DNA of 64,000 bases from Jaminaea rosea (taxonomy: Eukaryota; Basidiomycota; Exobasidiomycetes; Microstromatales), in contig NW_020289975.1 in NCBI RefSeq assembly GCF_003144245.1, positions 1,817,496 to 1,881,495 of the forward strand. The letters are read 5' to 3'. The notes beneath the pieces are model-generated. The model worked only from the letters and a program-made list of their open reading frames with translations. It was not told the DNA's origin and did not search any database. Below are positions 31,141-42,196 of this stretch, in pieces; the stretch's first letter is position 1, and each line of letters opens with the position of its first letter. Both the position numbers and the translations under genes were made by a program.

Positions 31141-32239
31141 TCATCCATTCGTCCGATCCTTGACCCTTTCCAAGAAGTCTCGTCTGCCCAGATACCCAGC
31201 CATACTGCCTCCCTTAGCACCTCCTCCTTCCTTCGTTTGACTTTCCATCTCTTCTCTCTCCCTCTCGCTCAGCGCCTTCCCTGACGCCGCCGTACCTGAT
31301 GGAGCACCGCCGCTACCCGCCCCCTTCCAGCCTTCCCAATCCATCTTGCTCTTCTCGAGCGTGTTCATCTTCTTTGCATCCCCATCACCAGCAGCAGATG
31401 CGAGGGCAGCAAGCTTGGAAGTGCGCTTCTTGCGCGCAGCTGGCGCTGGCGGGCGCGAACTCGACGAGGAAGATGAGGCTGGCTGCGGCTGCGGCGCTGA
31501 CGGTGACGATGTCGAGGAGGTAGACAGCGGCTGAGGGGAGACCATGCTGCCGCTGCTGGTCGGTGCCTGCTTCTGCTTCTTGAGGAAGGCGACTGTATCG
31601 GGGTGATCGGCCGGAAGTAGGCGCTCCCGGGTCGTCTCTTCGCCTGCGAATCTGATGCGATCGATGACCTTAATGAGCGGCTGGCCTGCCGCCTCTGTCG
31701 AAGCTGCCGCCGAGGTTCTAGAGGATGAGCTAGAGGCGTCGTGATCTGTCCCGGCCTGAAACGATGCCCAAGCTGCTTCGTCGGCAGCCGTCTTGCCCAC
31801 AGAAGGGACCCTAGAATTAGAGAGGAGAACATGTTGGGCGATTGATCAGTATCATCGTGATTCTGATTGATGCTTGCCAGACTCACCTCTTGGCATCTTC
31901 TTTACCAACGTCCTCCTTTGCTCTCCTTCTCTTGCCCCTACCCAAAGTCGCGCCACTTGCATTCGCGCTTTCTCCTCCTTCCTCTGCCTCCTTCCTGAGG
32001 GCTACGAGCTCGTCATCATCTATACCTTCTGCTGCGTCCCCATCGCCCTCATCTCCACTGTCGCCCTCCTCGTCTGAGCTTGCCTCATCCTCCGCACCAG
32101 TCACATTAGAGGCAGATGGCTGTCCGTACTCGCCTTCGTCCTCCTCGTCTTCCTTTCCTTCAGGGCCGTCCCGACGGCGAGCTGAGGTGTCATCAAGCAT
32201 CTGTGCTAGCTTCGCGCCATTCTGAATGTCAGATGACAT
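31141..32239 (-). CDS. SWC5: SWR1-complex subunit Swc5 (BCNT domain)
   Basis: Subunit of the remodeler that loads histone H2A.Z. Exons 32239-31887 and 31810-31141; 340 residues. The first exon is very acidic (DEEDEGEYGQ, SSDEEGDSGDEGDGD), as expected of the histone-binding N-terminus. The second codes a Ser/Pro-rich middle and the C-terminal BCNT domain, seen as MNTLEKSKMDWEGWKG and YLGRRDFLERV. The start is the ATG giving MSSDIQNG; upstream in-frame sequence is not family-like. Confidence 0.92.
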
Positions 32240-32462
32240 GGCACAGGCCACTAAGGATGAATCGCCGTAGATGAAGAGACGGGAAGGGAAGCAAGAAGTA
32301 ATGGAGGCGCATGACGGAAAGAGGACCGACTGCTTTCGCCGACTTTTACTCCACCGCCGCGGCTCGCACGGCCTCACACGCTTCAACGTTGCGAACGATG
32401 CTGATTAGCACGATGGTATTACAGGACAACGTCGACCAGCGCCTCTTTCCCGACGATCATCA

Positions 32463-33718
32463 CTACAGTCTCGAACTTGCCCGCGGCGTCGTGACCCCGG
32501 CATTACCGCCGCCGCTGCTGCCGCTGCTACCCACTTCCTTTGTTTGCCCAGCCCCATTCTCGTCCGGCTTGATCCTAAATGACTCCCCCTTCTCATCGTC
32601 ATCTTTCGGCTGCTCAAGCCCGCTCATTCTCGGCCGCACTCTTCGTCTCCTCGTCGCCATGGGGCCCTTGAAAGCTAGCCAGATGAGGGCGGCCTGGGAG
32701 GGCTGATTAGGCGCCAAGTTGGTGAAGGTGGGTGTGCTCCCGTACGCCAAGGCCGCACAATGGATGAGGATGTCGCTGCATGTGCAGTTGATCGCCGATT
32801 CAGTCAGCATTCTTGCCACGCAAAGAGTCCACACCGACCGCTACTCACCTCGTCAAGCCTCTCACCGGGTTGCGTCGATCCCAAAACGTATGCCTCCTCA
32901 CTCTCCTGTCGAACCACCTGACGTCCCTGCATGTATGCCAGTCTGACGGGCCTGACTCCTCTGACCAAGGTGCGTTCACTGGATCCTGCTCAGTCGGCTC
33001 CTCTCCCAGCTTAAGTGCGAGACGGAGTTCAGGATGCGGGTGATGCTGTAAGAAGGCGCGAAGGGGGAGGGAGAAGAGGCGCTCTACCTCGGTCGGGTTG
33101 AGGGATGGCTGCGATGACGAGGCACGGCAAGCCGTCAGCTATGCAATTCAACGCTGTTCCTTGTCCGTTCTACCCACCTTGATCATCGGATCAATCAAGA
33201 GCACCACAATCGGCGTGACCACCAGCTCATTGGCGGACAAGAAGGGCTGCAACTCGCAGAGCTTCCGTACCCTCCTCGCGTCGATTGGCAGTCCAATCTC
33301 CTCCCATGCTTCTCGTCTCGCCGTCGCCTCTAGACTACCATCGCCTAGCTCGTACCGACCACCAGGGATGGCCGTATCGCCTGCGTGAGATCGGAGTGAC
33401 GCCGCCCGCTGGGAGAGCACGACATGGAGGTCGCTGCGCATGCGAGCGAAGACGGGGAGCAGGTTGAGCTCATGTGAGCTCATGGATAACCACTACTTCT
33501 GCCAGCTGCTCAAGCGCCCATACGCACCCTCTTCTACCTCCAAAGATGCCTAGCAGAACAGCCGCTCTGCGATAAGCGGGCACATCACCAGGGCAAGGCT
33601 CGCTCTCTGGATCAGGAATGTGCGAGGCCAAGTTGCGCAACGCCTGAAGGGACTCCTCGGTCAGGGGTCCGAGCTCGTCTGCAGAGGGAAGGTCGGGAAC
33701 TCGGCGACGACGGGGCAT
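32463..33718 (-). CDS. PCD1: Peroxisomal Nudix hydrolase (CoA diphosphatase, Pcd1/NUDT7-like)
   Basis: Predicted to cleave CoA or oxidised CoA to phosphopantetheine and ADP. Four exons: 33718-33528, 33433-33178, 33108-32849, 32775-32463; 339 residues. AVLLGIFGGRRGDLHVVLSQR spans the first junction, followed by LRSHAGDTAIPGGRYE and the Nudix helix RREAWEEIGLP. NELVVTPIVVLLIDP and RRHTFWDRRNPVRGLTSDILI are typical of this branch; the third intron is needed for the latter. The protein ends in SRL, a peroxisomal type-1 targeting signal, after a low-complexity linker. The acidic residue pattern just before the Nudix helix is degenerate, as in many Pcd1 proteins. Confidence 0.9.
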
Positions 33719-34029
33719 TGCGTTAACGAGAGCGAGAGAGGCTGAGGTGGTGATGGTTGGGATGCTGCGAAGCTGACGCACCCACGCACGCGCACGGACG
33801 GACAATGTCGACTTGCACAGTCAGCCGTGAGAGCTCCACTTCCGCTTCCTCTTCAGCTTGACCTCATCATCAGGCCTGAGCCGCTCGTGAGACAGCTTCG
33901 ATGATCAAAGGATGACATTGGGTATGAAGAGAGGGTAAAGGCAAGCAGAGAGAAAGGGGCGATCAAATGGATCTGGAATGCAGATGCGGCTTGGTAGCCT
34001 GCAACGAGGTTGCTGCCTGCCCAAGTGCA
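33719..34029. other. Intergenic region with no recognised feature
   Basis: About 310 bases between two minus-strand genes: promoter of the Nudix gene and 3' flank of the histone-fold gene. No coding or RNA feature is seen. Confidence 0.35.
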
Positions 34030-34466
34030 TCACTTGGACGTCTTGCTTTGGCTAGCCGCTCCTTGAGCCTAGTAGCGATGGGACGGCAGCATCGAAACGT
34101 CAGTGATCACTTCTCTATCTCTACCCCCGCTGCTGCTGCTCGCTAGCTGACACTCACCAGTCGATAGCGGCTCAACCATACCCTCCCCAACTTCTCGTAC
34201 TCGTCGAATCCTAATACCCCCAGAGCATAGAGCACATCGTCTCCGTTCAACGTGCTGCGCTTTTGTGCATCAGCCCTCTCTTGCGCCTCGCTGGTAACCA
34301 AGGCAATGAACTCTTGCGTGCAGGACTGCATCAGGAGCTTGGTGTCCGAAGAAAGCTTCATTGTGGGAGGAAGGGACTGTTTCATTAGGCGGGAGACGTT
34401 TGCGATTGGGAGTTGCGTGGGCGTGGGTGCGGATGATGCCTCGTCTTGATCGGCATGGGTGGACAT
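34030..34466 (-). CDS. Histone-fold transcription factor, NF-YB/Hap3-like
   Basis: Two exons: 34466-34158 and 34068-34030, 115 residues. LPIANVSRLMKQSLPPTMKL starts an H2B-type histone fold like the CCAAT-binding subunit Hap3. FIALVTSEAQERADAQKR and TLNGDDVLYALGVLGFDEYE continue it, ending WLSRYRL. The short second exon adds AQGAASQSKTSK. The fold is also shared by Dpb4/POLE3 and NC2-beta; the phrase LNGDDVLYAL-GFD fits NF-YB best, but divergence in the second helix leaves some doubt. It would act in the nucleus with NF-YC-type and HAP2-type partners. Confidence 0.8.
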
Positions 34467-34869
34467 GATCGAATCGATGAGGTAGTATCTGTGGTCTTTC
34501 AGCTAGCTGAGATGGTATCAAGGAAGAGACGATTGAGAGAGGGAGGTCGGGGGGCAGCAGACCTGATCGTGCTTGCAGACCCCGTTTCCGGTATCTTATC
34601 TCTCGGAGCCGATTCGCGCCGTGAAGCCAGGATGACCACAAACAAAGAACAGAATGGTAACGAGCACAGCGCGCGAAGAGATAAATGATGGCATTACAGG
34701 AACCGTATCGTCAAGCAGTGAGAGCATGAGGTAATTTGGGCAGAGCAGAGCAGAACATGCGCACAGCGCACGAGCAGCGAAAAGGCAAGGCCAGCTTCAG
34801 AGGAAAAGGACGTTGCTGATCTCGGACCTTGTGATCATGACCATGATGGAGAGGCGGCGGTGGCGGTGC

Positions 34870-35714
34870 TTACTTGGCCTCAGCATCAGCCGTTGGCTGG
34901 CCAAGGAGCTTCTCGATGTCACTGGCCATCGTAGCCGGCTTCGTCGTTGGGCTGTAGCGCTGAACGACCTTGCCTGACTTGTCAACAAGGAACTCTGTAG
35001 CGGGAGGCAAGCATGTGCGTCAGATGCCGATCTCGTAGGAGCGTCGAGGGCGGGGCACTCACTCGTGAAATTCCACTTGATGCCCTGAGTGCCGAGAATA
35101 CCGGACTTCTCGCTCTTGAGGAACTTGAAGACGTCATTGGCGTTTGAGCCATTAACGTCTGACTTTGCCATCATGTCGAAGGAGACTGCGAGCGCGAGGG
35201 GAGGGAGAGCGTGAGTATCGAGGCGTCTTATTGCGTGAGAAGATGAATGACTCACCTCCGTAGTTCTAGAAGGAGAGAAAGGTAGGAGAAGACAAGGGGT
35301 GGCAGCAAAGGGTATTGATGGTCAGCTCTCGATCGGATCCAAGGGAGGTTTGGCTGGGCGCTCGCAGCGTCTCCATCGTTGTGCCATCATCAATCACCAC
35401 CGTGCTACCAGCTGAGACGCAGCCTGCTATCACAAATCCGCCCACTCGCCACGCCGCCTCACCTTCTGGCAAAATGCGCCGATGCCATCGTCGTTCTCCG
35501 GGTCTTGGTTACCAAACTGATTGCAGGGGAAGCCCAGAACGACGAGACCCTGGTCCTTGAACTTCTTGTGCAGGTCCTCGAGCTCAGCAAACTGCGGTGT
35601 GAACCCACACTTGGACGCAGTGTTGACGATCAAGACGACCTTGCCGTGGAGCGTCGAGAAGTCGTAGGCGTCGCCTTTTGGTCGCTCGGCCTTGAGGTCG
35701 TAGAACTGAACCAT
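34870..35714 (-). CDS. Glutathione peroxidase / thiol peroxidase (Gpx3-like)
   Basis: Reduces peroxides using thioredoxin or glutathione; yeast Gpx3 also senses peroxide. Four exons: 35714-35463, 35265-35256, 35185-35063, 34994-34870; 169 residues. The second exon is only 10 bases (AACTACGGAG). It is needed to write [15 protein letters not shown] correctly. Catalytic Cys is C36 ([12 protein letters not shown]), with C64 (LGFPCNQFG) and C82 (AFCQKNYG) as the other conserved cysteines; C82 matches the Gpx3 resolving Cys. Selenocysteine is not used. KWNFTKFLVDKSG spans the last junction and includes the active-site Trp/Asn. Confidence 0.95.
35256..35265 (-). other. 10-base microexon of the glutathione peroxidase gene
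   Basis: Flanked by TTCTAG on one side and GTGAGT on the other. It codes N-Y-G plus one base of the next codon. Skipping it would break frame and remove the invariant NYG. Confidence 0.88.
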
Positions 35715-36200
35715 GGCGGTCGATGTGATGTAGTGTACGGATGAAAAGATAGCGTGCAGTAGAGAAGGAAGGGAAAGAGAGGATGCAAAGAGAGATAAAG
35801 CTGCTGCAGCGATTCGACGTCGTCCAGAAACAGAACCCCTTGTCCCTCCGGCGAGACACACTCCTGCGAGTGGGAGAGCCTTTCAATGACCGGGACGAAC
35901 AGCCGGCGGCCGTGTCGCTGAGTGCGGCGTCGAGCTTTTTCCGCGACTGCCAAAGCAACACAGGCGCAGGATGGAGGTCGAGAAGTGGCGGTAGTTCCGC
36001 GCCAACCCTTAACCACGAGGCGGCGAGAGCAATCAAGGGCGGCGAGTGGAGGAAGTTACGGCCTTAGGTAGGTAGAGGGTCGACGGATGATGATCAATTG
36101 CTGCGCTTCTCGCCATCATAACCACCACTACCAATCGTTGCCCATCATAGGAATCTTCGCCTCCAAGCCCAACTTTGCCGAACTCCCCGACAATCGCAAG
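35715..36200. promoter_or_regulatory. Divergent promoter between glutathione peroxidase and glutaredoxin
   Basis: About 490 bases between two divergent redox genes, so they may share control. I did not find a clear Yap1-type or Skn7-type site by eye. Confidence 0.4.
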
Positions 36201-36749
36201 ATGGCAGCCAAGCAAGCAGCAGAGGTGCGTGTGCGAGGCGGTTGGCATGGGCGAGGACGATGATTGACCTCTGCGAGAATTCCCGCCCCTCAACCTTCGC
36301 ACTTGCAGAAGCTCATCTCCGAGAACCTGATCGCGGTCTTCAGCAAGAGCTACTGCCCTTGTGAGTGCGCGCAGAAGAGCGCATGCGATGGTGAGGCCAT
36401 CTACTGACTTTCTCTTCACGCCGCCGCCGCCGCCGCATCATAGACTGCCGCCAGGCCAAGCAGGTCATCTCTTCGCTCGGCCTCCCATCCAACAAGGTCG
36501 GCATCGTTGAGCTCGACCAGATGAACGACGGCTCTGACATTCAGGTGAGACGGCTGGCGCAGCGTAACATACCAGCAGGAGAACATCGCTGATCACAACC
36601 ATTTCTCCCCCTCGCAGGCCTACGTGACCGACAAGACGGGCCAGCGCACCGTCCCCAACATCTTCATCAACGGCAAGCACCTCGGTGGCTGCTCTGACAT
36701 CCTCGAGGCTGAGAAGTCCGGCGAGCTCAAGAAGCTCGTCGCTGCTTAG
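36201..36749 (+). CDS. Dithiol glutaredoxin
   Basis: Small glutathione-dependent thiol oxidoreductase. Four exons: 36201-36224, 36309-36360, 36444-36544, 36618-36749; 102 residues. The active site CPYC (C24, C27) is itself split by the second intron (CP-Y then C). [18 protein letters not shown] supplies the cis-Pro and glutathione-binding Gly-Gly motifs. Splicing is fixed by these motifs. The short N-terminus lacks a targeting signal, so it is probably cytosolic (Grx1/2-like). It is divergent from the glutathione peroxidase gene. Confidence 0.95.
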
Positions 36750-36919
36750 ACGTTTTCTCTAATCGACTGTGCTCCTGGGTGCAATGAAATTGTGACAGTC
36801 CCCCATGTCGTGCCCGTTTGTAGTCTGTGTGCTCGCTCCCCTGCCTTCTCCACTCTCTCAAATCCTCCGACGCGCTTGCTACCTTGCCAACTCACCTCGC
36901 ACTCACAACTACGCAAGAC

Positions 36920-37825
36920 ATGGCGGAGCCGCTCAAGGGCTCGGACGAGGACATGTCAAGCTACAAGACTCGGCTCGTATGCTCGCACATCCGCAATTGT
37001 CTCTCACAGCATCGCAGCGGCAAGAAGCCGCTCATTGTCGGCGTGCAAGGCCCGCAAGGAAGCGGCAAGACGACATTGACCACAGGCCTAGTGAAGAGTC
37101 TGGCACAGCAGTCAATCAAGGTCGCCGTCTTCTCCATAGACGATCTGTACTTGCCATTTGCGGGATTGGAGGAGGTGGCGCAGCGCAATGCGGGAAACGT
37201 GCTCCTCGCGGGCAGAGGCCAGCCTGGCACGCACGACGTCGAGCTTGGGTCGAAGATACTCAGGGAGCTCAGCGGGATCAACGACGGCTCTGGCTCGACT
37301 GTATCGCTGCCAATTTTCGACAAGAGCCAAAATGGAGGCAAAGGGGATCGGTCAGCGGACAGCGTACCGGTCTCTAGCCCGATAGACGTCGTCGTCTTCG
37401 AGGGGTGGTGTCTTGGCTTCGCCTCATTGCAGCCTAACGCCCTGCGTCAACGCTACAAGGCAGGCGCACAAGGAGATACCCGCTGCTACTTCTCCTCGCA
37501 CGCCCTGAGCCACCTCGAGACGATCAACGCCAATCTCGCTCAGCTGGAGCGCGCCTGGTATCCATACCTGGACGCCTTTGTGCAGCTAGTGCCGCAGACG
37601 ATCGAGACGGTCTTTGAATGGCGACTAGAGGCGGAGCATGCTATGAAGGCAAAGAATGGAGGCAAGGGCATGACGGACGAGGAAGTGCGAGGGTTTGTGG
37701 AACGATACATGCCGGGCTACGAACTTTTCGCTGAAGGAGTGACGCAGGAGGATGCGCCATGGAAAGGCAGGCTATTGAGGATTGGGTTGGACGAGAGGCG
37801 AGACGTTACTTTTGTGGAGTCATGA
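36920..37825 (+). CDS. P-loop kinase of the glycerate kinase/Tda10 family
   Basis: Single exon, 301 residues. GVQGPQGSGKTTLTTGLV is a P-loop, SIDDLYLPF follows as in Tda10 and plant D-glycerate 3-kinase, and RGQPGTHDVELGSKIL, SPIDVVVFEGWCLGF and FVERYMPGYELF complete the family pattern. In plants the enzyme makes 3-phosphoglycerate; the substrate of fungal members is less certain. The start is the ATG giving MAEPLKGSDEDM, preceded by a pyrimidine-rich leader. It converges on the GST gene 74 bases away. Confidence 0.9.
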   Translation: MAEPLKGSDEDMSSYKTRLVCSHIRNCLSQHRSGKKPLIVGVQGPQGSGKTTLTTGLVKSLAQQSIKVAVFSIDDLYLPFAGLEEVAQRNAGNVLLAGRGQPGTHDVELGSKILRELSGINDGSGSTVSLPIFDKSQNGGKGDRSADSVPVSSPIDVVVFEGWCLGFASLQPNALRQRYKAGAQGDTRCYFSSHALSHLETINANLAQLERAWYPYLDAFVQLVPQTIETVFEWRLEAEHAMKAKNGGKGMTDEEVRGFVERYMPGYELFAEGVTQEDAPWKGRLLRIGLDERRDVTFVES

Positions 37826-37899
37826 GCGAAGCATCAGACCAGGTGTCTTTTCTGATTGCAGCACGAGTAGGTTTGAGACTGCTCATCTGCTTCATATGC

Positions 37900-38956
37900 T
37901 CACTGAGCTGCTCCCTGCTTCTTCCTCATATCGGGCACAGTGTGCGCATACGTAGCCTTAGCAGGCGCGGCAGCCTCCATCCTCTCCACCCATTTTGCGA
38001 CAAGAGGTGTCTTAGAGAGCAGCTTGGGGCCCTCGGGGATGCTCTTGAGATCAGCGAGGATGGGGTATACGTAGAGATCTGCCCAGCTGAGATCGTCGCC
38101 AACGAACCAGTCACCATGAGCGCCGTTGGCTTGCTGGTTCTCTTTGATGAAGCCTTCGAGGAGGTCGAGGACGAGTTGGCCACCCTCCATTGCCTCTTCG
38201 ACTGCGACGCCGATTGTGGCCTCATCGGCCTTGTTCTGTTCGAGGCTCTGGCGAACCTTGATGATGCGGGCTTCGAGTGCCGTGAACACGCTGCGGCAGG
38301 CCACGAGGTGGTACATCAGCTTCTGCATTAGCTCGTGATGAGTGTTGTTCTCGCATGTGCTAGCGTACTCACGTCGTGCTGGCAATGCTGACGATTTGAT
38401 CGACTGAAGCACGCAAAGCAGCCGTCTTGAGGAGGGCTTGTGGTTCGCGCGAGTCCAGGGCAGGGTTGAGTTCCGAGACTTTGTTGCCTTTGCCGTGTGC
38501 GATGGTGCTGAGAGCATCGTCGATGTATCGGCGAATGGCGTTACTCTCGTACAGAACGATCTGCGGGAGCGCGACGTGGGACTATTGATCAGCTTGTGGT
38601 GTGCGGGTAGTCATGGATCTGAGAGGGCCGCCTCACCGTCTGCTTGGGCGAGAAGAGAGGGTTTGGCCTGTGGACAAGGACTGGGACAAGGCCGAGCGGG
38701 TTGTGAGCCTTGATCTCAGAGGAATGAGGAGGGTGATGACGGAAGACGAATGGCAGCTGGAGGTGGTGAAGAGCCATGGTGATGGTACGAGTGAACGTCG
38801 AGAAAGGTGCGCCGTACTGAGAGGCGACGAGGACCAGGAAGGTAGCAGCGACGTGAGCGCACCAATCAGACTGCCCCACTTCCACTGCGATCGTCTACTC
38901 ACCACCTCGAGCATACCAAGCTCCTCCGAGGAGCCGCGGACATCAGGAGTGGTCAT
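37900..38956 (-). CDS. Glutathione S-transferase family protein
   Basis: Four exons: 38956-38903, 38816-38637, 38581-38373, 38290-37900; about 277 residues. The N-terminal thioredoxin-like half is YGAPFSTFTRTITMALHHL, HNPLGLVPVLVHR and IVLYESNAIRRYI (the E-S pair binds glutathione). The C-terminal helical half is RASVDQIVSIASTTVFTALE, DDLSWADLYVYPIL and WVERMEAA. The last junction was chosen so that SIASTT joins VFTALEARII in frame; other acceptors give a stop. The third exon could start 21 bases later. The closest type (eEF1B-gamma-like or ure-like) is not clear. Confidence 0.85.
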
Positions 38957-39186
38957 GTTGGGTTGGACGAGAAGGGAGTGACAGGGTCCAGTAGAGTGGG
39001 AAGAAAGCGGAGATAGAGGCGAGGAACAATTTGGAGTGGCGATTCCCAGGAACACGCCCGTGCGCTCGATTCGACTCGACTCGCTGCTCCCGCCTCCACT
39101 CGTGGCGAGAACAGCCAAACAGAGGTCGTAGTGTCGGCATCGCGGCGAACATCGCAACTTCGGTCGACCTCACGCGACACTCAAGA

Positions 39187-39968
39187 ATGCGCGTGGGGAT
39201 GTCATGTCTCTTCTCACCTGACCATACCATGCTGGCGTCACCATCATCAACGTCACTGCCGTCTCATACCACAGGCCACTGCCATTGCGGCAAAACGCGA
39301 TACCGCCTGCGCCTGACAGACATTGAATCTGACCTCGCCCTGAGCGGCTATTGTCACTGCAGTAAATGTCAACGCCTCAACGGAGCCCCCTTCGTTTGGA
39401 CGACGCACTGGGAGGAAGGAGCAGTCGAGTGGCTTGAGCCAGAGCCAGACCGGACCGACTTTGACTCCCCCAATGGTTCGCTGATGCGAAGAGCGGCGGA
39501 CGTGCTGACTGATGGAGATGCTCTAGTGATGCCGCTCAAGCCAGACCAGCCGACACTGCCAACTGCGAAGTTTGCGTCAACGATGACCATCTTTGAATCG
39601 ATGGAGGGGCGAAAGTGGAAGCAGAGATGCTCGACGTGTGGGACGCCGATGGGTAGCTGGAATGAGGCTAAGAGAAGGTGAGTGGGCGGGATCAGAGATG
39701 AGACATCGCTCGTGCCATCAGAGTTGACCCAATTCTTTTTTTTTTGTCGCGTCCATGCAGATGGTCAATCTGGCCGTCATCACTAGCTCGATCGTATCAG
39801 CCTGAAGGTGACGGCGCCTCTTCACCCGAAGGCGCCATCCACCCGTCAATCCTCGCCGCCATCCGCGCCGATCATCACCAATTCTACGGCCCCTGGCGAC
39901 TGATGAACATCAATGATGACCTACCAAAGTGGGATGGATACAAGGAGCAGAGCCAGCGAGTTCCGTAG
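39187..39968 (+). CDS. GFA/CENP-V zinc-fold protein
   Basis: Exons 39187-39677 and 39761-39968; about 232 residues. Zinc ligands of the GFA fold are seen in HCHCGKTRY, GYCHCSKCQRLNGAPF and RCSTCGTPMGSW. The group includes glutathione-dependent formaldehyde-activating enzyme and CENP-V; activity in fungi is mostly untested. The second exon adds WSIWPSSLARS and a C-terminal FYGPWRLMNINDDLPKW block typical of fungal members. The start could instead be ATG 39229 (MLASPSS). A run of T precedes the intron acceptor. Confidence 0.87.
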
Positions 39969-40274
39969 CATCGTCGTCGTCGTGGTGCGGCTGATTTGAA
40001 ATCGGACGCAGCGATAGCGGTGATGCAAGCGCGCTGCCGGGCCCGGCCTGCTGCACGCATGCGCTTCGACTGGCGGACAGGCCGGAGACCGGACCCCTTC
40101 GGCGATGCGTGTGCGTGGGGGACCAGTTGAGAGAGGCGGGGCCCGATTCAATAGACGTTTGATCCTCTCCATCCGAACGACACCATCCACTTAACGGCGC
40201 GCAATCTCACCCCGTGCTACCTCTACTGTTATCCTCACACACGCACCCTCATACACGCACATACCGCTTCCAAA

Positions 40275-40855
40275 ATGGCAAAGGAAATTGAGGCTTCGGA
40301 GGTTGCGAACCACAAGTCGGGTGGGTATCGGACGAGATGTCGGGCAGTGGTGTTAACAGACATTGAGATCTGCAGTGGTGGTGGCAATCGGACGAGGGCA
40401 TCATCGCATCGCTGCTGATGACAAGGCAGTAGCCACCACGCCGCTCGAGCTTCGTCATCGTCAGCGCCGCCATCGCCAGGCGGTGGACTTGTACGCCCAA
40501 TTGCCACATAAGCAATGCTGACTTTGTTCCTCCTCATCGCCACCCTGGCCCCTATTCTTGTCTCAGACGAGTCAGCGTGGGTCATCGTTGACGGCTCAGT
40601 CTACGACGTGACCGAGTTCCTCGAGGAGCACCCCGGTGGCAAGAAGATCCTGCTGAAGGTGAGTCGCGCGCTTGCGATCGGCTCAATTCGCATCAATCAG
40701 CATCGCTCACCCACCTCTTCCCCCCTTCATTTCGCCACCAGAACTGTGGCAAGGACGCATCTGATGCATTCTGGAACTACCACTCGGAGAAGGTGCTCAA
40801 GAACGTTGCCGAGGAGTACAAGATCGGCGAGATCAAGGCGGGCTCCAAGCTCTAA
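40275..40855 (+). CDS. Short soluble cytochrome b5
   Basis: Heme-binding electron carrier. Exons 40275-40320, 40567-40658, 40742-40855; 83 residues. EFLEEHPGG (H37) and FWNYHSEKV (H60) are the two axial heme ligands, and [12 protein letters not shown] is the usual core strand. No C-terminal membrane helix follows, unlike ER cytochrome b5, so this is a soluble form. The first intron, 246 bases, is much longer than others in the window; the second is 83. The start is fixed by a family-like [15 protein letters not shown]. Confidence 0.92.
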
Positions 40856-41072
40856 TCGTACTGGGCTGTCTCGGATCGTAGACACTGTATTTGCCCGTTG
40901 CCCGGCGTGTTGCCTCTAGCTGAATGTAATCGCGCGAACGCACACTGATCACCCTGGTGCACGACTTCTATTCGATGGTATGAGACCTGAGGCACGTCTA
41001 TAGCCACATCTACAGCTGCAAACGGTTCCACGAGCTCCTGTCTATGCAATCCGGCTCTCTAAGAGTACGACT

Positions 41073-42196
41073 CTACTCCTTGCCATACCAGTCCAGGACG
41101 AAGTTGATGTTCGCCTTCACTTTCTCCGGCACATTCTGTGGCTGTGTCATAATGGCCATCTTCATGCTCCCCTCCAGTCCCGAGATCCCTCCGGGCTTGC
41201 CCTCCCTCGCCAACAGCAGTGGCTGCAGAACGTCGAACAGCCTGAGGCTCACCTCATTGCTTGCATCGACATTCTGCTTTAGCACCTTGAGCACCTCGGA
41301 GACATCCACTGGCCCGTGATGCTCCCTCCACGAGTCGTAGTCTGTGGAGGTAGCCACAGTCACGTAGCCAATCTCGGCTTCGCGTGCCAATTTGGCTTCG
41401 GGGAGGGCAGACATGTTGATGATGTCGCCGCCGAGCTGTCGGTATGCGAGGGATTCAGCTCGGGTTGAGAACTGTGGGCCTTCCATTACCACGAGGGTCT
41501 TGTTGCCATGCACTTGAACATCCGGGTAGTTGCGCGAAAGGACGGAGCGAATGCTGGGCGCCGGGGCATAGCGAGAGAGATGGAGAGTCAGCTATCCTGG
41601 TCTTTCCTTCAATTCTCCCCATCTTCGCCATGCTCACGTCTCCTCGACGACCTTGCGGACTTCTTGATCGTAAGGCTGCCCCATTCCCGCGTGAGCTACC
41701 ACGCCCGCCTCGCCATCGTATCCAAAGAAGCTCGAGCGGCGAATCCCTTTGGTACGGTCAAAGAGCTGATCAGGGACGACAAAGTCTCGCGGACGGACCT
41801 CTTCCTTGAGCGATCCGACGGCCGTGAAGGCGACAATGAAGCGGACGCCAATGGACTTGAGGGCAGCAATGTTGGCGAGGTTGGGCACGCCGGAGGGGGT
41901 GATGTGGTGTGTGAAGCCGTGACGAGCCAGAAAGGCGATTGGCACGCCCGAGGGCGTTTCTGAGATCGTGATCGGAGACGACGGACTGCCCCAGGGCTTC
42001 TCGGAAGGAGAATGCGGGGGGTTTAGGGAGCAAGAAGGGGTGAGTCTGTGAGGCCGCGATTCGCCCGGGATCAAATGCAACGCACCGTCTTGACTTCGAT
42101 CTGCTGGACCACCTTGAGGCCCTGCAGCTTGTACAAGCCAGAACCTCCAATGACGCCGATGATGGGCTTTGCTTGCAGGCCAGCTGTAGATGACAT
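41073..42196 (-). CDS. MEU1: S-methyl-5'-thioadenosine phosphorylase
   Basis: First step of methionine salvage: splits methylthioadenosine from polyamine synthesis to adenine and methylthioribose-1-phosphate. Three exons: 42196-42086, 41996-41638, 41553-41073; 316 residues. IGVIGGSGLYKLQGL, FLARHGFTHHITPSGVPNLANI, RPRDFVVPDQLFDRTKG, VMEGPQFSTRAES and GDIINMSALPEAKLARE are diagnostic. The second exon is taken to start at CCC so that VKT joins PWGSPSSPI as in the family; the AAG acceptor is unusual but a nearby GAG would add one residue. Confidence 0.95.
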
